Shown piece after piece: positions 8,103-15,563 of a stretch of 22,136 bases of DNA. This DNA is from CBCXVS01 sp965178525 (GTDB lineage Bacteria > Tectomicrobia > Entotheonellia > Entotheonellales > Entotheonellaceae), in contig CBCXVS010000109.1 in NCBI GenBank assembly GCA_965178525.1, forward strand, positions 1-22,136. Direction: 5' to 3'. Numbering within the stretch: the stretch's first letter is position 1; the number at the start of each line of letters is the position of its first letter. The notes under the pieces were generated by a model. It searched no databases and was not told the origin of the DNA. It saw nothing but the letters and a program-made list of their open reading frames with translations. The translations under genes and the position numbers were made by a program.

Positions 8103-9719
8103 ATGCAAGCGATGACATGTCCGGCTGAGATCATTCCAACCATGAAGTCGTTTCTCAACCGCGCCAACACGGCACCGCCGCGTCGTGTGCAGGATGCTGG
8201 GTCCTCGCCGCGGCAGCAGAGTGCTGCCTGGAGGCTGTTTCCCATCACGGTCTGTCTGATCGTACTGGCGTCGGTCACCATCTCTGCCGCAGCGTTGCAG
8301 GGCCGTGATCTCTCAGCCACACAACAGGCTGCACTCAAAAAGCGTTTTACCACGATACTCGGAAAGTGGAAGGGGCCCTATACGAAGAACTATTGCGTCT
8401 GTAAAGACGGCACAAAGGCCCCCGTGCTGGGTCCGGATGGGAAAATCCGCAATGCGTGCGGTAGCGCCAATACCGTATTTTGCGGCGCTCTGCGGACGGA
8501 GTTGGCAACAGTGCTAGGGCGCCAGGAAGGGATGTACCTGGGCAATTTCTTCTCTAGGGATTTGCATTTCTGGAAGCGTTTTCCCGACCATCATAACCTC
8601 ATTCGTGGCTATATTTTGGAAAAATACTTCACGGAAACGCATCCCAGCCACAAGCTGGCCCAGCTTCGGTCCTACCGTGGCCTCACGGGCTCGGAGTACG
8701 AAGCGAGAGACATGCCCCGTTTCTTCGAACGCTACCTGGCCTTATCGAGTTTTAACGATTACCGCCATTTCCTGCTCGCCTATGAGTTACAAAAGCGTTT
8801 CTTTGTGCGGAACGATCAGGGCCAAATCCAGAAGGCTCGGCGTTTGGCTACACGCATCCAGACCCGGGATGCCGCCTTCAAGCCGCTCCGAGATGCCACG
8901 CACAACCAGATTACCGCTGCGCTCATCCCCAAGCTTGCCGCCTACCGTGATCAGCGTCGCAAGCGGCAAGACCGAGCCCAAGTTGACGCGCTCATTGCCG
9001 AGATCGAGAAGCTGACGTCTCTGGACGAAGAGGTGTTGAAAGCGCAGGTGGCCGAGATGAAGAACTCGGCGTTGCGGCGGCGGTTGCGGGCGTTGCTGCC
9101 GGCGCGGGATGACAATGCATTGAGCGCCGTTGCGGCGCTGGCAGAACTGATGGCGCAGGCACGCCGGATGGTGGCGCAGCGCGAGGTGTCGCCCGCCGCT
9201 GCCCGGCGGCTCATTGAACTAACGATTACGGCTGCCGCCGTGATGCAGCGCCGCGGTACCGCGTTCTTAGAGGCCGGCACGCACACGGTAAAACAGTATG
9301 TACATCTCCTCGTGGCGCTCACCAACGCTTCCTATGGCGTCGGGCTTTTGAGCGAGTGCAAACACCTAGCTGCCATCGATACCCTGCGGCAGGTGTTGGC
9401 CACTCCCACGCTCGAACGCGCCGCATTTGCCAGGCAACTCAAGCAAGCCAAACGCATCGTCGAGTGGGCGCAAGACAGTGCACTGCTGGCTTTTGCCGAG
9501 GTCAGGGGACCCTGGACGTTTTTGCTGCCCGACACGGCGCTCATCGGCGACGACATCTTGCGCGGTTCGCCGTTGTTGCTCTTTGGACGCGTCGCCGCCC
9601 GGCTCGGTGACCATATTGCAGGACAGAATCCGGTCCGGCACGAGATCTTTGGCGCCTATCTTGATCGTATAGGAAAGTGCATTTTCCCGATCCCAGAAGT
9701 CCCCATTTCTCAAGGATGA
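8103..9719 (+). pseudogene. N-terminal part of exported dikinase-like (PEP-utiliser/PPDK_N) protein, cut by IS91 element
   Basis: The first part of a gene that resumes at about 11105 in the same frame. Host sequence probably runs to about 9661; the last 19 codons of the open frame, ending at TGA 9717, come from the insertion element. About 45 residues with several basic residues precede one hydrophobic segment (about 46-63, FPITVCLIVLASVTISAA), predicting export or anchoring with the rest outside. A cysteine cluster follows (NYCVCKDG, then two more Cys within 30 residues), compatible with disulfides or metal. The next ~430 residues are helical and charged and match no family I can name. The ATG at 8103 is supported by its alignment with the parC start region, though no Shine-Dalgarno is visible. 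Rejoined across the IS, the gene would encode about 1,048 residues, with the recognisable catalytic domains in the second fragment. Confidence 0.75.
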
Positions 9720-9752
9720 ACGAGCCAAGTGAGGGTTCCCGGGTGAGGACTG

Positions 9753-11063
9753 ATGAGGGGTGGACGAAGCGGCTCCATCGTGGTAAAACCGCTTCACCAT
9801 AACAATCTGATCCTCCTCACTCGGTGCGACCCCATGATGGCGCCATCCGTCGGACACTGGAGTGTCTTCAAACAGATCTGTGCCGATCACTGGGATGAGT
9901 TTAAATACGCCAATCCCCGCTACCCAACATCCTACTATGACAGCCTCGTGGCCAAGATGCTCGTCTGTGGTAACCCCGAAAAGATCGGCTATATGGAATA
10001 CCGCTGCCTCCAATGTGGTCAAGGTAAGCCTTTGGTCTCCATGAGTTGTAAATCGTCTCTGTGCTTGCGATGCGCCAAAGTCTACGTCGACAACTGGGTC
10101 AGCCAGGTGAGCCAGGTTCTCCACGAGGGGGTAATCTATCGACATATCATCCTGACCGTCCCGGCCATGTTCCGTACGCCTTTCTACCAAAACGCTGAGG
10201 TCTTGTTGAGTGAGTTGATGCGGTGCGGGGCGCAGTGCCTGGATGATTTCTATAGCGAGGTCAGGGGGAAGACGCTCAGAGGTGGCTATATTGAGGTGAT
10301 CTACACGCATGGGCGCAATGGTCAATATCATCCCCATCTGCCTGTGATCGCCACGAGTGGGGGCTACGATGATCAGGCCGGGAGCTGGGAACATCTGAAT
10401 TTTTTGCCTTACGATCTGCTGCGTCACAAATGGCAGTAGCATCTGATGAACATGTTGAGACGTACCTTGGCAAACGATGCGATCAAGGACCTGGTGGATT
10501 GGTGTTTCAAGAAGTATCCCGACGGCTTGGTGAGCCGCGTGCAGAAGGGAGAAGTGCCGTCTCAGTATCAGAGTTTGGCGAGCTATGTGGCCAAGTATGT
10601 GGTGAGTCCGCCGATCTCGGTAAGACGGATTGACCGCTATGATGGTGAGCGGGTGACGTACCACTACCGGTCTCACAGACCGGACCGGACCGAACATGAA
10701 ACCATTGATGTCATGACGTTTATTGGCCGGATGATCCCGCACACGATGCCCAAAGGGTTCAAGCGCATTCGGTATTACGGGGTGCAGGCCACCAAGACGT
10801 TTGCCAAGGTGAAGGAGGTGATTCAAGCGGCCCTGAGCAAGGTGAAGGAGGTGCTCAGGGGTGCGGTGAAGATCATCCCTCGGATGACTTACAAGCAACG
10901 TTATGAGAAGAGTACGGGTCGCAACCCCTTGATCTGTGAGCATTGTCGGAGTGAGATGGGGCTGTGGCGCATCTGGAATCCGACCTACGGGGTAATCTAT
11001 GACGAGGGCGAGGAAATCAAACGAGGCAGATATGAGTCAACCGCACAACGAGCCGGACCTTGA
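9753..11063 (+). pseudogene. IS91-family Y2 transposase, broken (in-frame TAG, HUH motif lost)
   Basis: A rolling-circle transposase of the IS91/IS801 group. The N-terminal zinc-binding region shows YRCLQCGQ, then SCKSSLCLRCAK. Further on, YHPHLPVIATSGG corresponds to the family pattern H-P-H-L-H; the last His of the HUH pair is Pro (CCT at 10341-10343). The paired tyrosines of the Y2 motif are present in SYVAKYVVSPPIS (codons 10584 and 10596). Family motifs follow: RIDRYDGERVTYHYRSH, FKRIRYYG and a C-terminal C-x2-C with MGLWRIW. A TAG at 10437-10439 splits the open frame between HKWQ and HLMNML; relatives usually have an aromatic residue there, so TGG or TAC/TAT to TAG is likely. The ATG at 9834 is an alternative, perhaps better, start. 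The open minus-strand frame here is a shadow. Confidence 0.9.
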
Positions 11064-11083
11064 TAACGGGCCTGGTATTGAAA

Positions 11084-11102
11084 AGCCCACCCGAAGGGCG
11101 CT
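11084..11102 (+). other. Imperfect hairpin at the right end of the IS91 element
   Basis: AGC...CCC-GAA-GGG...GCT folds with a small internal loop immediately before the TAT and GTTC of the host junction. Subterminal palindromes at the ends of IS91-type elements are part of their origin and terminator of rolling-circle transposition. The assignment rests on position and shape only. Confidence 0.45.
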
Positions 11103-12692
11103 ATGTTCCGCGCCTTGAATCCCGGCCTTGCCTTGGGCACGCTGCGCGTCAGTCCTGCATCAGGAGCCTACGCACGCGATGACGTGACCGCGTTGCCGGA
11201 AACGCCCACCGATCTGCAGCCGGCAGCAGGCATTGTCACACGTGGCGAAGGCAACGTGGTCTCACACGTCCAGCTCCTCGCCCGTGCCCTTGGCATCCCC
11301 AATATGGTCATGGGCTCAGGCGCATTTGCCAAGGTCAAGCCACACCATGGCCGGAAAGTCTTTTTCATTGTGACGCCCCAGGGCCGGGTCGTCTTGAAAG
11401 CGGCAGCGGCCATGACTGGCCAGGATCGCGCCATCTACGAGGCGTTCACCGGCAACGCCGAGCGCACCGCGGATGGCAGCCTTGGAGCTGAAGCAGCAAA
11501 GCTCCGCATTGACCGCGCCCGACTCGATCTGAAGACGAAAACACCGCTGGCGCTCTCGGCCCTGCGACGCCGCGACTCGGGTATCCGGTCCGGACCCAAG
11601 GCGGCGTATCTCGGGGAACTCAAGCATCTCTTTCCGGCACATGTCGCACGCGGCGTAGTCGTGCCTTTCGGGGCGTACTACGACCACTACCAACGGGCTC
11701 GGGTCGTGGTGCCGGCAGAGCTGCGCGCCAGTGGCATGGCCCAGGCGGGCGAGCCTTTATCCGGCTTTGTCGAGCGCACGTATGCGCAATTCTTCGGCGT
11801 CATGATCCCGGCAGAAATGGAGGAGAAAGCGCTCTCGGCCTGGATCCGTCCGCGTCTGGCCATTGTCCGGCATTCGCTCCGCCACGCCCCGCTTGCCCCG
11901 GCACTCAAAGACGCCATCCGACAGGCGCTCGGCTAGCAAGGGCTGTTGCGGCGCGATGATCCCTCCCAGACGGTCGGCTGCTTCGTTCGGAGCGACACGA
12001 ACGTTGAAGATCTCGATAATTTCAACGGGGCAGGGCTCAACCTCACCCTGTTCAACCTGCAATCGCTGCACGATATTTACGAGGGGCTCAAAAAGGTCTG
12101 GGCCTCACCCTTTTCGTTTCGTTCGTTTTCTTGGCGTCAGCCGCTCATCGACGAGCCGCTCTGGGTTCTGCCCTCGGTGGTCATTCTCGAATCCATACCT
12201 GCAGAGAAGTCCGGTGTGCTCGTGACCGCTGATATCGAGCACGGGGACCCCGGCAAGATGCTGGTGGCGACATCCGAAGGAGTCGGCGGCGTGGTGGACG
12301 GCACATCGGCCGAGACGCTATTGTGGTCGCCACAGGGCATCGAACTGCAGGCGCTATTCAAATCGCCGTGGCGCCGTATCTTAACATCTGGTGGCGGAAG
12401 CGCTGTGGTCGCATCCACCGGAAAAGAATATGTACTCGAGGACGCCGAACTCGATCGCCTCATCACCATGGCAACCACCATGCGTGAAAAGCTCGAACCC
12501 GTTCTCGACGGATCGGGCCAGCCGCGCCCCTGGGACATCGAGTTCGGGTTTGCCAAGGGCCGCCTCTGGCTATTCCAAGTGCGGCCGTTTGTGGGCAATG
12601 AGACGCTGCAGAATATTCCGGCCATCGCCTCGCTCGATCGCTCTGGAAGACAACCCCCGCGAGTTTTCTCTCTCGAAGAGGTTATACCATGA
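11103..12692 (+). pseudogene. C-terminal part of dikinase-like protein: phosphohistidine domain plus PPDK_N ATP-binding domain, with in-frame TAG
   Basis: This continues the gene begun at 8103. The first ~90 residues are a PEP-utiliser swivelling domain: AAGIVTRGEGNVVSHVQLLA then RALGIPN, where His of SH is the residue phosphorylated in PEP synthase and PPDK. An ATP-binding domain of the PPDK_N type follows: GCFVRSDTNVEDLDNFNGAG (nucleotide-binding RS motif), SGVLVTADIEHGDPG, and PWDIEFGFAKGRLWLFQVRP. In PEP synthase the ATP domain comes first; the order here, His domain then ATP domain, is that of glucan water dikinases. No PEP-binding barrel is present. A TAG at 11934-11936 interrupts the frame just before the ATP domain (QALG, stop, QGLLRRDDP); CAG or TGG to TAG would explain it. 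The first three bases are placed at the IS junction. The last codon overlaps the next ATG (ATGA, 12689-12692). The substrate is unknown. Confidence 0.8.
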
Positions 12693-14447
12693 CAACGATG
12701 CATCGATACGGCCTGTTATATTTGCGTTTCCTAGTACAGCATACCGCAAATTGTTCATCAGTTGAGCGCTCTGATATGGCTTGGCTTACGGCGTTCAAAC
12801 CGGTGACAGACTTGTGCCTGCGTGTACTAGGGATCTGTGGCCTGCTAGCCTGTACCGTGATGCTTGTTAACGCGAGCGCTAACAAGCCGAATCGATCACC
12901 TGCCGAGCAGACGGCACAGAAGCCGTCGCCCTATGGCGTCTACTATGAGCGTTATGAGCCGACGTTCTATACCGGCTTTGCGCCACGTATGCTCGATCCC
13001 AAACGCATGCATGTGCATATTGGGCGAGGCAACCAACTGCGGGTAACGGTCGTGCTCTCCGATGTGGTGTTGCAGACATACGCCAGAGATGTGCTAGCGC
13101 GCTACCAAACGTACCGAGCCCTCATCGACCGGGACCGGCTCGTGCTGACCCAAAACACCGCGTTCGAGGCTTTCGAAAACGTGATTCAGGACATGCAGTT
13201 CGAGCGTCTGGTCGCCGAGGAAGCCACCTTGGCGAACGTCGAGATCCGGGAGCGCAATCTCGCCTTGCTGGAGCGCCTGAATCCCGGGCGGATTTTTCGC
13301 ATCCGTATGCCGGCCAATGAGGTCGTACGGCGTTGGGCCGCCCACGTGCGGCCGGAGGATCGGAAGTCGATGGGCACCAAGCGGCGGCTCGAACTCCTGA
13401 ACCTGATGTTGCCAACGCGCCTGTTCGTGGCGGAGATCGACCGCAAGGTGGCGGCGCAGCTCCAGACTTTAGTGCGATCCGTGCCAGCGCTCACAGCGGC
13501 GGGTGCACCCACGGCGCTGGAGCCGCTGCGGCCTGCCTTCTTTTGGCTCTTTGACCGCGTGGCGCAGGGCATGTATCCCCGACGCGATGACCACCTCCAG
13601 TTCACCGAGTTTACGGCCATCTATCCGATAGGCAGCTATAATGGCTACACCACCCATCGTGGCCGCCGCATCCCGCATTATCCGACGCCTGGCAGACGAG
13701 CGCTAACGACGCACCAGCGCACCAAGACCGTCGACCACATCCCCACCAATTTGGCTTACAGCTATTCGCCATGGATTCCCTATATGCATGTGGGCAAGAG
13801 ACTGCACAACTCCTTCCATACCCCGTGGTGGCGGATGCGGCCGGAACAGGCGTCGTTTCTCCCGGCCGCCTTACGTCATCCCGGCCGCAAAAGCCGCAGC
13901 GGCAAATCCTATCACTACCTCTGGCTCGTCTCGCGTGGTCCCATGTCGCATGGCTGCACCCACGTCAGCACGGGTCACATCATGGAACTGCGCCAGCTCT
14001 TGCCGTCCGAAACCGCGCTGCTTTACCAGGTGGACACGTTCATCAACAAGTCGTCTCTGTACGACGTGTTCGACATTGACGGGGACTTTGAGCCCGAAGT
14101 CATGGGCATACGCTACTACATCGCCTATGGTCTCAAAAACAAGAGGCCGCATCGCCTCCGGGCCCCGAATCAGCGCCGCGCCTTCTATGCCTGGCTCTAT
14201 GGTGGCGAACTCGACTATGACGATCAAGGCCGTGGGATTTTTCGCCATGTCAGGGACGGCCGGTTCAGGACGCAAGGCGACGCAAGGCGCCGCCTACACC
14301 CAGCTCTACCTGTACGAAGGGGGCTATGAACCGGAGCGCGTCCAGTTTTATCGTAAGGTCGACATTGCTTTCGCCAGAGAACTGCGTAAATCCGGGGCGC
14401 ATCACCCGTTTCCGGGTCTGCGCGTGACAGCATCAATGGGTCATTAG
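12689..14447 (+). pseudogene. L,D-transpeptidase-like protein 1, C-terminus shifted by a 10-bp duplication
   Basis: A YkuD-fold L,D-transpeptidase-like protein, a family that makes 3-3 peptidoglycan crosslinks or attaches proteins to peptidoglycan. The start at 12689 overlaps the previous stop; the ATG at 12776 is an alternative that puts the hydrophobic segment (LGICGLLACTVMLVNASA) nearer the N-terminus. A ~280-residue N-terminal region (FYTGFAPRMLDPKRMH) precedes the catalytic part, with LHNSFHTPWW and SRGPMSHGCTHV. The nucleophile is Cys (TGC 13955), but the Arg/Asn normally two residues later is His (CAC 13961). A DVFDIDGDFEPEVMG segment follows. The open frame ends at 14329 with about 15 aberrant residues, because ACGCAAGGCG is duplicated at 14270-14289. 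Removing one copy restores a frame to TAG 14445-14447 that matches the C-terminus of the second paralogue. The catalytic region is untouched, so a shortened product might still fold. Confidence 0.8.
14270..14289 (+). repeat. 10-bp tandem duplication causing a frameshift
   Basis: ACGCAAGGCG occurs twice back to back. With one copy the frame reads FRTQGAAYTQLYLYEGGYEP, which parallels RGQFRLYEQPYEQDKVQIY in the second L,D-transpeptidase-like protein. With two copies the frame is lost. Confidence 0.9.
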
Positions 14448-14459
14448 GGGTCCGTATTT

Positions 14460-15491
14460 ATGGCACGATGGCAACTCCGTTTCGTTTTACTTGTGCTCGT
14501 GATCTCGTATGGGGCCGTCTCGGGAGCGGCTGCAGCGCCAACGGGCTCCGCACGCGATTATGTGTCCTCTGTGCATCCGTCGCGCCCCCTGCAGGTATTC
14601 CTCAACCGCACGGTATCGGCGCTGATCGCGGCGGAGCCCAAGTTGCGCCGGGCCAACTTGCGCATCGCCCTGATGAATCTGCGTCACGCCGGACAGCCGC
14701 GCCTGGCGCATTGGCATGGTGACAAACCCGTGTATCCGGCGAGTGTGGTGAAGTTCGTCTACCTCATGGCGGCCTATGCGTGGCAGGAACAGGGCCGGCT
14801 TCACATCGACGGGAAATTGGACCAGCTCTTGCGGCGTATGATTTACCGCAGCAGCAACACGGCGACGCAGCGCGTCTTTGCGCGCCTGACGGGAACCGAG
14901 CCGGGACCGGTTCTGCCGCCCAGAGCCTACCGGAAGTTCCGGCATCGGCGGCTGGTGGTGAAGCGGTGGTTGCGGACGCTTGGCATTACCGATCTGCACT
15001 GCGTACGCCCCACGTACAATGGCGGCGGCGACCTCTATGGCAGAGACGTACAGTTTATCAGGGATCCGTTTCTTAAAGGCGGTCTGCCGAGCCACAATGG
15101 CCGGTTTCACAACCGGCAGGCGATGACCGCGGTCGGAACGGCAAAACTCCTGGCGTTGCTGGCGACAGACCGCGCACTGTCGCCGGAGAGTTCTTCGGCG
15201 GTATGGCGGCGGATGCGGCGAGACCCGAAGAAACAGCCCTACCTCAAACGCCGCATTACGGGGGGCGCTACTCGCCTGCCTGGCCTTGAGGTATACGCCA
15301 AGACCGGCACGTATGGACCGATCTTCGCGGATGCCGGCATCATTCGCCACGACTCGAAGCGACAGATGGTATTGGCGGTGTTCATTAAGTCAAGACCGTC
15401 CTATCGCGGCAGTTTCATCGCTGACTTAGCGCACCGAAGCGCGGCGCATTTGTTGCGTCCATCGACGTTGGACGCGCGTAGGTCCCATTAG
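14460..15491 (+). CDS. Exported class A beta-lactamase-fold serine hydrolase (DD-peptidase-like)
   Basis: A penicillin-recognising serine hydrolase of 343 residues. A signal peptide (about 1-26, VLLVLVISYGAVSGAAAA) directs export. The three active-site motifs are S-x-x-K at Ser95-Lys98 (YPASVVKF), S-x-N at Ser131-Asn133 (YRSSNTAT) and K-T-G at 281-283 (YAKTGTYG). The Glu166-type deacylating residue of true class A beta-lactamases (E-x-x-L-N) is not evident: the corresponding stretch reads TDLHCVRPTYNGGG. It is therefore more likely a peptidoglycan carboxypeptidase, endopeptidase or penicillin-binding homologue than an antibiotic-resistance enzyme. It lies 12 bases after the first L,D-transpeptidase-like gene and 72 bases before the second, which suggests joint peptidoglycan remodelling. 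It is the only gene among the six from 6880 to 17381 (the IS transposase included) with no visible lesion. Confidence 0.8.
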   Translation: MARWQLRFVLLVLVISYGAVSGAAAAPTGSARDYVSSVHPSRPLQVFLNRTVSALIAAEPKLRRANLRIALMNLRHAGQPRLAHWHGDKPVYPASVVKFVYLMAAYAWQEQGRLHIDGKLDQLLRRMIYRSSNTATQRVFARLTGTEPGPVLPPRAYRKFRHRRLVVKRWLRTLGITDLHCVRPTYNGGGDLYGRDVQFIRDPFLKGGLPSHNGRFHNRQAMTAVGTAKLLALLATDRALSPESSSAVWRRMRRDPKKQPYLKRRITGGATRLPGLEVYAKTGTYGPIFADAGIIRHDSKRQMVLAVFIKSRPSYRGSFIADLAHRSAAHLLRPSTLDARRSH

Positions 15492-15563
15492 CGCATTGAC
15501 GATGTGCGTCCGGAAAACGTCACAACCGCATGCATCCATGTCGTTTGAGGGGGAGAGGATGTC

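Larger units (their letters stand above)
9662..11104 (+). mobile_element. IS91-family insertion sequence, about 1.44 kb, inactivated
   Basis: A Y2/HUH-type element interrupting the dikinase-like gene. Its right edge is placed just before GTTC (11105-11108), one of the tetranucleotide targets known for IS91. The left edge near 9662 is inferred from the host frame: joining 9661 to 11105 restores an open frame reading GAYLFRALNPG, and the removed length is divisible by three. No target duplication is seen, as expected for this family. An imperfect hairpin (GATCG/CGATC and GGAAA/TTTTCC, 9663-9692) lies at the left end and another (11084-11102) at the right end. The transposase carries an amber codon and a damaged HUH motif, so the copy should not move by itself. 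The boundaries may be off by some bases. Confidence 0.75.

Noticed and set aside
9766..9796. GAAGCGG...CCGCTTC inverted repeat near the transposase start
   Set aside because: The seven-base arms enclose a 16-base loop inside the 5' part of the IS; it may be a subterminal structure, but nothing links it to a specific function.
9366..10943. Long open reading frame on the minus strand (525 codons)
   Set aside because: It lies antisense to the transposase and the end of the dikinase-like fragment, shows no family motif, and the + strand frames carry clear IS91 and host motifs.
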